From Falciphora oryzae (Eukaryota; Ascomycota; Sordariomycetes; Magnaporthales; Magnaporthaceae): a stretch of DNA of 64,000 bases. Both the position numbers and the translations under genes were made by a program. The stretch spans positions 331,645 through 395,644 of the forward strand of contig JNVV01000015.1 of assembly GCA_000733355.1 (NCBI GenBank). Direction: 5' to 3'. The notes beneath the pieces were generated by a model. That model saw only the letters and a program-made list of their open reading frames with translations, did not search any database and was not told the DNA's origin. Within the stretch, counting starts at the first letter, position 1; each line of letters starts with the position of its first letter. Shown piece by piece: positions 34,411 to 45,789 of this stretch.

Positions 34411-37400
34411 GTTGGGCGAGAGAGCTGGGCTAGCAGCTCGGTCGGCAGATGGGAGAGGTGGGTGGGTTGGGGGATCTCCCCAGTCAGTATGTGGAGGGCC
34501 GACGATGGCAGGAGGTCAAAAGACAAAAAACAACAACAGTTTGTGCGCTTCGGTTGCAAAAAGGCCGGGTCGTTGGCGCGACGTCCGTGTCCGTGGTCGG
34601 GTTGACTCAACCCAGGGCCCGGCGGTGGTGGTGGCTATTAGCGGGATTGGCGTGGGACCGACCTGGCACAGCTCACAGGCGGTGCGGGAGGTGTTGCCGA
34701 GACCGAGGCTATGGAGTCGCGGACGCACGGCAGGCGACAGGCCAGCCACTGGCGGCGCAGCGCTGGGGCAATGACGCAAGGGGTCTGGTTCGATCGAGGC
34801 CTGCTGGCGGCGGTGGTGCACCCGCCCGCGCTGGTGTTACTTTTCAAATTCCCCCCGCAATTGCCAGAGGCGGGCAGCCTGAGCGAAGGACGAAGGACGC
34901 TGCGTCGAGCAGACGAGAGAACAACAAGAAATCAATTGATTAATTGCAAGGCGCCCGCTATAAAGACTCCAAAGGTGCTTGAGGGATAGCACTTCGAGGA
35001 ACAACAAGGTGGTTCAAGGTAGGTGGAGCGAGTTCTGGCTTGTCCAGCAGTTGAGCTCTTGTGACATCTCTGCCCGCCGCAGTGGCTCCATCTAGCCCCA
35101 AATGCCGAACCAGGCCCAGCAAGGTTCCCCACATTTCGGGCGAGAGCTCGAGGCCACTTCATATCGATGAGCTGATGATGAGAGCCCAGGCCAACCAAGC
35201 CGGGCGAATTTCACAGGCCATTTGATGGCCGATCGGGCAAAACACTGCCACAGGGGCTATGTAATCTTGCTGTCTTTCTGGAGCCGTCTGTTTAGGAATG
35301 AGAAACCCATAGCGTGGAGTATCCACTGCCCGTTGCGCGCCATCGAGATTGGCACTTGACCGTTTTCGTCCTCTGGTTCACGCTCGACAGCTGCGGCTAC
35401 TGAGCTTGCTCCGAAGCCCAGGCATGTGACACTTGGCCTGACACCTGCACACCAAGACCGTCCGGATGCATCTCAGACTTTCCGGACGTTGGGTGCCCCT
35501 GTAAAACGGTGATGGCGTACGAGCTGGTGCAGCGCAGGGGCTTAAAAAGGGACCATCTCCAGAGAGACCAGCAGAAACTGATTCTTTCCCCTTACTCTCC
35601 ATTCAAGGACTTCCCACTCTCTACGGCAATCTGCACCCTCTTGACAGTCTCTGACTCGGCTTTCAATCCATCAAGCCCTCGTGTTACCAACGGCGGGTTT
35701 GGGTGAATCTTGGCACGCTGTCTGCCGGCCGGAACACATGGGCCTCGATCGTTTGGTGCGCTGCTCCTAGTGCTTCTCTTACAGCTAACACCTCTCAAGG
35801 CTTTGACGCCGGACGACGCGGACTTGGAGCCGGCGAGGAGGCCAATTTCCTCCTCGGGCCTAACTCCACCCTTAAAACGAGCAAGATAACTGTGCTCCCA
35901 CCAGTCGGGTTTAATTTGCCCCCTCAGCAGGGCTGGTGGTTGAACGCCTCTCCCGGCAGTCAGCATGGGGCTTTTCAAAACCACCAACTCTCCTGGGGCG
36001 GCTTATCAGAGGCTCTTCGGGTTCTCAATGTCGCTCACAATACATTGGAGGGCTCAGACTCTGCGACACGATACGCTGGGCATCATTGATAGCGACTTGC
36101 CTGCTGTCTCGTGGCAACCCCACCTGACGGACTTGTTCTCAGTCCGCGGCCGTGAAACGGGGAGAACAGGCACGACTCTAGCCCTGTGCTGTCCTCCTGT
36201 CACGTCTATGCCACAGTACCTTGACGTAATAAAGGACTCGCGAGTACGTCTTCCCTGCGTCAGGGGCCTGGCGGCTGCGAGGGGGCGCCGATCCCGCAGG
36301 CCGGCGTCAAACCCGACTTCCCGGGAGATAGACAGCTGCTGTGGGCTTTGTAGAAACCGGGGCTTGGAGTTCCGGGATTCTCCCGCGACCCATCTCGTCC
36401 GGGCGGCCGGTAATGTGTGGCCCATGTGCTCGGCGTCACTCCGCATCTCAGCGGCACATCATGCTGCGGTGTGGGGACCCACCACGCGAGGCTGCCGCTG
36501 CCCCCACCTACTACCAGTGCTATGATCGTCCGCCGTTGTTGTTATTGTCGGAGCCGGATGAGCGGTACGATAGCAGCTTGCCTCACTATCTACATCGGTG
36601 TGCCCAGACACTGGTCAAACATGCAGCTCGACGTTGCTTGCTGTGTTACAAAGGCCAGGTAGGCATGACGGCCTCGCCTAACTGACGGTGGAAGAGCTCC
36701 AGCGTCGCCCCGACTCAAGAACCTGGACCGCCTTGAATGGGACCGCCGGAAGTCACCCGCGGCCCCATAGCAAATGCGACTTTAACACGCATTCGAAAAC
36801 CTCATCTCATGATCGATCGGGAGTTTTTGGGAACAGGGCCAGGATGGACGGACGGGGATACGTCGGAACTTTGGTGACGACGCATGGGAGGACAGGGCAG
36901 GTGGTGATGCCGGCATTATACGAGGTGAATAAACCTCCACGCACAAGGAGAATAACAGCCTCAACGACGAAGATGGTGGGCTCGACCACGCACCGCATAA
37001 GCGGGAAATGCAAACCGCCATCATTCCTGCAGCCAGGGACCCGTCTCGTGGTGGGGGGAGAGGAGAATGCCCGCACAGAGATGTGACTCTGAGAGCTCGC
37101 AGCTCGAGCTGCTGCCATTGAAGCTGACCGCCAGACCGAGCCCCTGATTCGACGGTGCCTGGATTGGGCACTAGGCGCGAGCTCTTCGACAGGGGATGCC
37201 GTGTCAGGCGCGCCACGATTGGCCAGGCCCCCCGCCGAGCTGGGGCGGTTAGGCGGTGACAGCTGGCTGGGCTGACAGCTCCGGCGGGGGTGATCAATTG
37301 GCTACGGGCCTTCCCGACGCCAGGAGCCTGACCGCCTCGTTCTCGTCTCTGGACCACCTCTGGAGACCCCCGACGCTTTGGGCAGGCGTTGAAACTCTCG

Positions 37401-37790
37401 CGTGGCATATTTTGTGATCGTGGCATCCCGCAGGCGTGGCAGTCGAGCGTGGCACCCTCTCGAGCAAAGTGGCAAGGGGGAGCCGTGGTTTTGAGTGAGG
37501 GGAACCTGGGAAGTGGAGGAAGCGAGAGACCCATAAGAAAAACACACCATCCGTCGCCAGAGTCCCGATCATTGATATTCCCGTGCCTCTGCAATCCCAA
37601 GTTTGCTTTTCTCCATGTCTTTCCAGGCAGACCCGAAGCCATCTTCCATTCTTCCATGGAGCTTCTACGCATCATAATACTTCTACATACATTAATATTG
37701 CTGCGCACACTCCCACAACCTCTGTGCCATACACCCTCATCTCTCACATACGTCCTCCTCTGTATAATCTCACAACACCAACCCTCCAAC
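34411..37790. promoter_or_regulatory. 3.4-kb divergent region between the PDK and FHA-kinase genes
   Basis: It holds the promoters of two head-to-head genes. Several short frames occur (for example 35703-36089 plus), but none shows a domain, a good start context or splice partners. The last 130 bp before the kinase start is open in the kinase frame and would encode a hydrophobic extension from an ATG at 37656. Confidence 0.45.
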
Positions 37791-40057
37791 ATGGCACGTC
37801 CCGTGCATAGGGAAACGCTCTTCCACCTCGAGCCGAGGGACGACGAAACAGCAAGAGCGATGCGCGCACACCCAGAAAACGCCAGCTTCATCTCCATGAG
37901 CCGCAAGGGCACACCATCACTAGAGATCGGATATCACGTCTCCTCACGACCCCGCGGCGGCAGAGTCATCGCCAGGGTGGGCCGCGACGCAGACATTTGC
38001 TTCCCCACCAGGGCAGACGTGGCAGAGGTCCACATCGCCTTCGAGGTCCACCCCGTCTCGCGCGCCATCCTGCTCTGCGTCCGCGCCTCCAACAGGCGGT
38101 CTGTCACGGTCGAGCCCCACGGCATCAGGGAGGACGGCGACGTGCGCCAGATCGTCATCGAGCCGCCCGAGGAGCCCAAGATCACCATCGGGACGGGCAG
38201 CCGGGCGCTGAGGTTCAAGGTGCGCTGGCACGGCGGCGTCGGCACCGCCGCCGCAGTGGACAGTGGCTTCGAGGCCGCCGAGGCCCGCGCCGTGGTCCCG
38301 CGCTGGCTCAAGACGGTCGACGAGGGCGACCAGGACATCTGGTCGTGGTACGACACGCGCATGCCGCCCAAGATCGGCTGCATCGTCCGGGACGCCGTCA
38401 AGAGGGGGTTCATGGGCGAGGGCACGTACGGCGCCGTCTTCGAGGCTGTCGATCGCGACTCGGGCCACCCCATCGCGCTCAAGGCCGTCCGGCCGCGGAC
38501 CGAGTACGAAAGGGAATGCCTGAAAAGGGAAATCAAGACCATGTCTTCCCTCTCACACGTAAATGCCCCTACATTCTGTTTTTCTATGATGCTGACACTT
38601 TCACCTTGTCAATCTCCTTCTGCCTCTTCTTCCTTTCCAATGGTCTTCATCTTCGAACCTCCCTCCATAGTTGGATGGGAGTGTTGAGGGCCAGAGCGAC
38701 TAGGTCGCCGGCATTTTTCGACACCGTCTCAACGTTTCCGGCATCGTCTCCGACTCCAGCAACGACTTCAGAACACAGCAGTTCACACTTTCTCGGCTTA
38801 CTTACGTCTTTCATCTGGCATCTTCCTTTTACCTTTTTCCTCTCACTTCCTCGTCGATCTCATTCTCGCATTGCGTCGCTCTGTCTATACCAGTTACATC
38901 ATTGTCCTGTATTGTTCATAGCGTGCTGATTTTGTTTCGCAAATAAGCCTTTCATCATAGATTTCCTAGGCTACAAGGGGGATCCGTCAGACTTTTCGCA
39001 GCCCGAAATTGGGATCTTTATGCCTCTTAGGACGGGCAGTCTTCGGTCCCTTCTACCAATACCCAAGCGGGAAGAGAACGCCATCCTCAACGCGGTTGGA
39101 GAACAAATGTTCTCCGCTCTCGACTATCTCTCAGCTCGCGGCCTCTGCCACCGGGACGTCAAGCCGGCAAACATCCTCTACGACGTCGGCGACGACGGCA
39201 ACTACACGTTCCAGCTGGCCGACTTTGGCCTCGCCAACTGGCAGAGCGACACCACATCCTTCTGCGGGACCAAGGTGTTCACGGCGCCCGAGCTGCACTG
39301 CGGGCAGCATCGCCAGTCGCACAAGATGGACATGTGGTCGCTCCTGGTCACCATGATCAGCATCGTCGGGGCGTCGCGGTTCGACGAGGAGGAGCTCGGC
39401 CGGAAGCCCCACTCGGCCATCGTCGAGTACGTCCTCGCCACGACGGCCCAGCACCTGCCCTTCCTGGAGCCCATGGCCCGCGTCGACCCGGACAACAGGG
39501 CCTCGGCCGCCCAGATGCTCGTCGCCTACTTCCGCGGCAAGGGGCTGGCGACGAGCCGCTCCATGATTCCGCCTATCCCAGAGGTGGACACCGGATCGCC
39601 GGCCTGCTGTGTCGAGGCCCACGCCCCTCCTCGGACCGTGAGCACCCGGATGGTGACCCGGAGCGCCGCATCACGGAGCTCAGCCTCGAGCAGGACCACC
39701 GGGAGCCCACTCTCGAGCCCAGCCTCGAGCGAAGCGTCAAGCGCCGCTGGCCCGAGCACCTCTCCGAGCACCAGCGGCCGGAGTGCCGCCACCAGCACCA
39801 CGACGAGCACATCCACGACGGGTTCGGTCCCGAACGTCTCGTGCACGCAGTCGCAACTTCCCGACGCCGAACCAGAACATCCCATCACCAGGTCGCCCGT
39901 GGAGCAAACGTCGCCGTCGCAGCGCTGGGGGTCCAGCGGAAGGATCACAAAAACACGGTCACCCAGAGTCCGAGATCGCGAGCATCGCCGCCAGATATCG
40001 CGCGTCTCACGAGCCATCAGGAACTCGCCCCGCGATCTGGAGAATCACTCAGGTTGA
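37791..40057 (+). CDS. Ser/Thr protein kinase with N-terminal FHA-like domain
   Basis: Two exons, 37791-38558 and 38948-40057, give 625 aa. Residues of about 40-140 look FHA-like: GRVIARVGRDADICFP, then VHIAFEVHPVSRAI. The kinase domain starts near 206 with the Gly loop MGEGTYGAVFEAV, the ATP Lys K231, the catalytic loop HRDVKPANIL (D326), DFGLAN (348-353) and an APE motif, so it should be active. The tail (about 450-625) is Ser/Thr/Pro-rich and disordered. FHA domains bind phosphothreonine, and FHA kinases such as Rad53/Dun1 act in checkpoints, but nothing here assigns a pathway. The intron is long for this window (389 nt). Its acceptor AATAAG at 38947 is chosen because it joins SLSH to PFIIDFLGY, the normal kinase H-P-x-I-I sequence. 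The start was chosen for its good context, since an upstream in-frame ATG (37656) would add a hydrophobic segment. Confidence 0.8.
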
Positions 40058-41257
40058 GATCTCCTCCTAAGATCTTATTTTCTTTTGTCTATCCAGCCTT
40101 TTTACAGAGCAGCTTTAGGTTGCCGGCACGCATATTCCCTTTGTTAGTTTCTCTTTGTCAGTGCATTTGGAAAAAAGGGTGTATTGGCATGCCCAGAATA
40201 GGCACAAGGCGTACGTGGTTGTGGTTTCGGTTATGGTTATGGGCATGATAATGATTGGATGATATGGGAATGTATGATGAACGACATGGGACACGGAGTT
40301 ATATACCTTTCGAGTACATATTTTATGAACCGTGAATATTCAAAGTTTTCTACAAGCCCGGCGGTATCCAGCAATGGCTATTTTGGGCAGGTTCATCAGG
40401 CCATCAACTTGACGGCACCCACGGATTTAGGGCTTGTCAGGAACATGGTTGGCACTTTCGGGGCTGCTTCAGGAGAGAACTGATTCACCACTTGCCACAT
40501 GCTCGCCGAGTGAGGCTCTAGATAGGCGGTTTCACCAACAAGTGGGTCGCAGTGGAAACTCCCGAATCGGCTGCAGTCGGAAGTGCCAAATCGGAGCACG
40601 GGGTTGCCTGGAGGGCTTTTGACTGGAGCAAGCTTCGAGCTTGAGCGAGTGAAGTAAACAAACCAAAAAGTCCCGACTTGCTGGAAAGACGTCAATCGGC
40701 TGCCATCTTGGTAGGGCTTCGATCTCAATCTTTGCACGCCCATCCCGCGGCCGGACCAGCCTTTGCATGATCTCGGAGATGCCCTTGGAACCGAGCCCGC
40801 CAGGTAAGATTGAGGGGGCTTCAGAGCGAGCACGCAATCACGCGACTCCCATGAGCCGAGCTAGTCCGGTCAGGCCACTGACGACCCATTCCGCCCATAA
40901 AATCAAACACAAAAAACAGCTGCTCCCCGCAATCACGATGACGTCGCGCCCCGATCTGCGCCAGGAGGCGGGCCCAGCGCCCCCAACACCCCGGCCCCGG
41001 CACGCCGACGACCCTCAACTCGCACCACCGTCACCACCGCCGCCGCCCCTCGGCCCACCACGCCAGCAGCGGGAAATGCCGGCGTCAGCAGAAACAGGGG
41101 CGGCGCCTTTTCCCCAGCCGCAGCCGCGGACACGACGCTACTAAACCTTGACGGCGCGCTTCCTCCACTGCAACCCGGCCATGTGCGTGTCGGCAGCAGC
41201 AGTAGCAGGAGCAGTGACCAGACAGCAACACCCAGCCAGCAGACGCAGACAACGCCC
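40058..41257. other. Intergenic region with the uncertain 5' end of the coiled-coil gene
   Basis: From 40058 to about 40930 there is no gene. From 40938 an ATG opens a short Pro-rich frame that stops at 41142. A different frame, which joins the coiled-coil gene in phase, is open from about 40910 with no ATG of its own. See the coiled-coil entry. Confidence 0.5.
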
Positions 41258-42853
41258 ATGAACCACATCCTGGGAATCAGCTCGCCGCAGCCGTCGCCGC
41301 TAGGGCTGCACTTCTCCGCGCCTCTCCGCTCGCCCGGCGTCTTCGGCGGCGGCGCGACGCCTCGCTTCGGCGGCAGCTTTGGCAGCTTGGGAAGTTTCGG
41401 CAGCAGCCCGGAGGATGCGGACGCGAGCCACAGGACGGACGAGGACGACGACGATCTACTCGACGACATCGACGACTACGACCCAACCGCAGACCAGGAG
41501 AGCCTGGACGACGACAACGACGACGACCACCATGACAGCAACCACCCCTACGTCTCGCCCATAACTCTGCGCCGCAACATGGCCAAGCTGCTCGAGGACC
41601 AGCTGGCCGAGGTGCTGTCGTACCTCAAGACGAGCGCGGGCAACAAGCTCGAGACGGCGGATTTCGTCGCCATCCAGGACCAGGTCGACAACATCATGGA
41701 CGTCTTCAGGCGCCGGGGCTGCCCGAAAGTGCTCGTCGGCCCGCCGCCAAGGGGGAACTCGCGAACGGTGAACATCTTTAAGAACATGCCCCTGACGCCG
41801 CCCCAGCCGCGCAGGCCGGCGTACGATGAGCTTTTGGACGAGGAGGAGGGAGTGGCGGGGAGGGTCAAGAGGCGGCGGGAGAGTGCAGAGAAGGACAAGA
41901 AGGAGAAGGGTCAAGTTCAACAGCGGAGCCAAACCCGAAACCCGCCGGCGGGTGTTAGTCCCGGGACAAAGAGCAGCAACACCACCACGGCCGCAAGTAC
42001 GAGCAAACCTCTCCCGCTCAGTGACGGCAGCAGCGGAGGCACCGGTCTCGCAGCGTCACCGATGCCGCCCCGAGCAGTAGCATCCTCGCCAGCCGCGCCG
42101 CCGATGCTCATCGCGACCGGCCCCGGGGTCCCCACCGACGTGGCGGACCTGGTGGTGGCCGAGGCCGAGAAGCTATGTCTGGAACTTTCCGCCGTGGCCA
42201 AGAGCCTGAGCGACCGCCGCCAAGAGTCAGATGCAAGCCTTTCCATCTTTCACCCCCTACCCTGTTGTTTGCTTGCTATAAAAATATCACGTTTTGCTAA
42301 CAGTGCTCGGTTTTGGGCGTTTTCTCCAGCATATACTTGGCGTGCTTGTCGAGGGAAGAAAACGTGCGGATAACCGAATCCTGGAGCTGCAGCAGCGTGT
42401 CCAAGAGCTGTAAGTCTTTTTTTTTTTTTTTTTTTTTGGTCTTGGATGATTTCATGCCACATCCAAACATTATATAGTTTACCTTACTGATACGCGAAAA
42501 ACAGCGAGGACGACGTCGGCGAGAACGAGTCGGAGCTCTTTCACCTCCGTCTCCAGCTAAAGGCCGTCGAGCTCCTCTCGGCCGACCGCGCCCCCGGCGG
42601 CGAGCACCGGGACCCGGAGCTGGTCGAGAGCATCGAGAACTTCCGGGAGGACTTTGAGGCCGTCCAGGAGCGCTGGCGCGAGCGCAGGAGCTGCCGCGGC
42701 GACAGCACCACCGTGACCGGCGGCGGTAGTTTTCGAAGCCCTGAGCAGTGGCGGCAGCAGCAGCAGGCCACGTCGAGCTTCCTCTCCGTGGCGCCCACCA
42801 CGCCGACGCGGGCTGTCGCGAGCCCCGGCTCTGGCTACCTGCCGAGTCGGTAG
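41258..42853 (+). CDS. Fungal coiled-coil protein of unknown function
   Basis: I do not recognise the family. Three exons, 41258-42232, 42330-42409 and 42505-42853, give 467 aa from the first in-frame ATG. A Gly/Ser-rich start and an acidic region (about 70-105) are followed by a conserved-looking helical block (about 107-165, SPITLRRNMAKLLEDQLAEVLSYL onward). A basic Ser/Pro-rich linker follows, then a long coiled coil that starts with VADLVVAEAEKLCLELSAVAKSL in exon 1 and runs through exon 2 (ILELQQRVQELEDDV) into exon 3. Heptads continue unbroken over both junctions, which supports the splicing. The first intron needs a GC donor (GCAAGC at 42233). The in-frame sequence upstream of 41258 (LLNLDGALPPLQPG) looks protein-like, so the true N-terminus may lie further upstream. 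Confidence 0.65.
42417..42437. repeat. Poly-T run of 21 in an intron
   Basis: Twenty-one consecutive T residues lie just after the donor of the second intron of the coiled-coil gene. Such runs are prone to length change and sequencing error. Confidence 0.9.
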
Positions 42854-43390
42854 GAAAATTTGAGCGGCGGTGGCAGCTGAATGCGGAAAAGTGAGGCAAT
42901 TTTGTTTTCGGCTTTTGTAGTTAGTCCTCTTTTCTTTTCCAGTATGAGTACGATACCCAATCTTGTATTTTCTTTATCACGAGCATTACTGCGATGAACC
43001 ACAATCACTGGGGCAACTGAAAAAGGTACTTTGAGACTATCCATTCGTGGCCCTTCTATCTTCTCGCCTGAAATGGTTTCATCGCTGTGACCGAGATGCA
43101 ATTATACGCGGCCGTACGCTACCCCGCTGGTGACCATGATAAACATCCGAATACGAACATGACAGAAAGAATACGGGACAGAGGGAAAAGATAAAACTCG
43201 CAAATATGCCCAGGGTGGTCCAACTTTTAGCATAATGTCACCTGCATTATCGCGGTAGAGCAAACAAGAACGCGTTATTAGAGTATTTGTTTTCATGTCG
43301 CTTTTATCCTTCTCCTTGAAAGATCCTACGCCAGTGTCCATGTTCTCCCAAAGCCAACGCTGGCAGAGGGTAGTTGCAGGAGGTTCCAGC
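42854..43390. other. Convergent 3' region between the coiled-coil and Stc1-like genes
   Basis: About 0.54 kb between two converging stop codons. It is AT-richer than the coding flanks and holds no gene. Confidence 0.6.
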
Positions 43391-44317
43391 CTAGCACTCG
43401 TCGGCGGAGCCATCCGTGTAGTACGCCTCCTCGTCCAGGGCGGCGTCGTGGTCGAGATAGGCCGGGGTGATGAACTGAGTTTTCCGCTGAGAGCTCTTGG
43501 CCCAGGTGCTGCTCCTGCTGGCCGACGAGGTGGCCCGGGAGACGACGGTGACGGTGTCGTCCTGGTCCGCCGGAGCAATGCTGCTCGCGGCAGACGTGGT
43601 GGGCTGGGTCGTGCTCTTATCGGTCTCCTCACCATACCAAGGAATGGCCAGATGTTCGTCTTTCTTGATCTCTTCTTGATACTCGCGCTGGTGCTTTCCC
43701 GGAGGGGGCAGGGGCTTGCGGCCCGGCTCGAGGCTGAGCTGGTACTCGATGCACTCTAGGCATCTCTTTTCACCCGGGTGGTTGGTCAGAAAAAGAAACC
43801 TAGGAAGCAAACGGCAAACGGAAAAGGAACTGAAATGAAAAAAAAAAAAAAGAGGGAAAGGGAAGAAGGGAAAGAGAAAGGATAGTGGAAGAGTGAAAAG
43901 AGCATAAAATAGAAGTAAGCGCAAACGGCAACAAGGGAAAGTGCTTACCTGGCCGCCGTTGGAACCTCTCTGCGCCCTAGAGAAGCTGGTGATAGGGAGG
44001 ATGCGCTCGCAATATCCCATGCACTTGAGCTCGGTGCTCACGCCCTTGGTGTGGTGGCGGCAAGAGATGGTCGAGTTCCGTCCGATGCCGCTGCCCTTGA
44101 GGAGCTGGGTCTGGGTGAAGTCCTCCCTCCGGCAGTGGTGCTGGCCGTTGTAGCAGAAGTACTTGTTGTCGTGGCGGTACCCGGCTCTGTTGGCCCTGGG
44201 GGCAGAGCTGCTGCCGGAGGCGCTCGCCTGGGGTCGGGCGCCGCGGCGAGGGGCTGGGGCAGCAGGCTGCGTGCCAGGAACTAGGGCAAGGCCGTCGGGG
44301 TTGTGGTTTCCGGCCAT
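43391..44317 (-). CDS. Stc1-domain-like double zinc-finger protein
   Basis: Two exons, 44317-43949 and 43765-43391, give 247 aa. After a Pro/Ala/Ser-rich N-terminus comes a tandem zinc-finger region at about residues 53-128. Candidate ligands are C55, C62, C86 with H88/H89, C99, C103, C125 and C128. The frame FCYNGQHHCRREDFTQTQLL followed by CMGYCERILPITSFSRAQR and RCLECIEYQ matches the layout of the Stc1 domain, two modules each ending in an x-F-S/T-x-x-Q segment. In fission yeast Stc1 is a LIM-like adaptor linking the siRNA-loaded RITS complex to the Clr4 methyltransferase complex. Many filamentous fungi carry Stc1-domain proteins of unstudied function, so that role is inference. The 183-nt intron is free of stops and in phase. 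The tail is acidic and Ser/Thr-rich. Confidence 0.72.
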   Translation of the reverse strand: MAGNHNPDGLALVPGTQPAAPAPRRGARPQASASGSSSAPRANRAGYRHDNKYFCYNGQHHCRREDFTQTQLLKGSGIGRNSTISCRHHTKGVSTELKCMGYCERILPITSFSRAQRGSNGGQVSTFPCCRLRLLLFYALFTLPLSFLFPFFPFPLFFFFHFSSFSVCRLLPRFLFLTNHPGEKRCLECIEYQLSLEPGRKPLPPPGKHQREYQEEIKKDEHLAIPWYGEETDKSTTQPTTSAASSIAPADQDDTVTVVSRATSSASRSSTWAKSSQRKTQFITPAYLDHDAALDEEAYYTDGSADEC

Positions 44318-45789
44318 GGTCGATGTGTCGAGCTGGGGCTTGGTGGAGGCTGGAGGCAGGTGGGTGGAAGGTGGGTGTTGTGGAGTCGGGATGGGAGATG
44401 AGACGACACGGGAGAGCGGGAGGGTTTTGAAGATGGACGTGGGCGTGGCGTTTGGCTGGGCACCCAGGGAAGACGGATGCAAACGGAGGAGCTGAGTGGG
44501 ATTTGGAAAAAGCAAAAGAAAAAAGCAAGCAGAATCAGCCCAGCGATGCGGGTGCCCGTCCATTACCAAAGTGGAAGTCGGCGGGCAGCGGTTGGTGGGG
44601 ATGGAAGCCGGCGCCCCTTCACCACTGATCCCGGGATTGCGGGTCCTCCTTCCCCGGCCGTTTACACCGGAGCCCCGTCGTTCCTGCCGTTTCTGTGGGG
44701 GTCGCAGCCGGAAAAGACGGTCCCAGTTCAATGGAATCCCCACGTGGGGCGCAGGGGCTGTGTCGTCACGCGTAGAAGCTCGTCCCTGCAGGGTCCTTCC
44801 AAATCGATTGACCGAGGAGGCAAAAGGCACCGAGAGGAGGAGCCCCGTCGGTAACGGAGGGATGATGGAGTGCTTCTGCCTCGGTGGCCGGGCGCGTCGT
44901 AGGACTGACGTGGAGTCGCAGAGTCGCCTTTCTAGCCGGGCGCACAGAACCAAACATCGCCCCTCTGTGGAACCACCAACAGACAGCGGCCTGAGAACAT
45001 ACTGACCACTCCCCGAGGCTAGCGGGCAACCAACATCAACAGAATGGGGTCACAAACACAGAGCCCTCGCATGCTGTACGGCACCAAACCTTGAAATCAG
45101 TCGAACCATGGCCGCCCCGCGCGATAGGCGGGCATTCCCATTTCCCCAGTTGCACCCAACGCCAAGCTCCCGACCTCGGCAAGGCTGTCCGTTCCCTGCA
45201 ACCCCCATTCGATGGCTTGGCGACCGGGAGGCTGGCTGGGCTGTCCGCCCTCCCTTCCTTTGGCCTACGCCCGGCCAGAGTGTGTGGAGCAGCAGCAGCT
45301 CCCCGGGAAAGGTAAGAAAAGCTGCGGCACACCACACCAAACCCGTCAGCCGCTGCCCGTCTGGCCGCAATCGCACGAATTGGATCCCGTTGCTCGCGCC
45401 ACAACCCCCGTTCTTTGGTGTACACAGCATGCGGCCGATAGCCCGCAGCAGAAACCTACCTATTATCCACCACCTCCGTCCGATATATCACCCACCACAT
45501 CACATGCCCCCAGCAGCCCTAGTAGCCGCAGTTCGCCTTGCTCCTTTTCTTTAATCTTAAACCGGCTGCCTGCCTTAGCTGTTAAACCGGCTCGTTTCCA
45601 TACCTTCTTCTCTTCCCACTCCCTTCTCCCCTTCGCTCACTCCTCACATTCCATACTCAGCAAGCATTGTTTGCATATTGTGACGGCCTCCCATCAGCAG
45701 CGGTTTCTTTTGCGAGCCAAACCCCTCGCTGTTAGTCCCCACCGTCCACTATCCACCATCCACCATCCCTTGTGTTGTTACACGGCTCC
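44318..45789. promoter_or_regulatory. Divergent promoter region of the Stc1-like and DUF7514-like genes
   Basis: About 1.5 kb between head-to-head genes. The frame of the Stc1-like protein stays open upstream to 44953, but that part has no conserved content. The last 250 bp before 45790 is pyrimidine-rich, as in fungal leaders. No gene is seen. Confidence 0.5.

Noticed and set aside
36782..37912. A 376-aa minus-strand frame upstream of the FHA-like kinase
   Set aside because: It overlaps the kinase first exon antisense, has no motif, and is only open by chance in GC-rich DNA.
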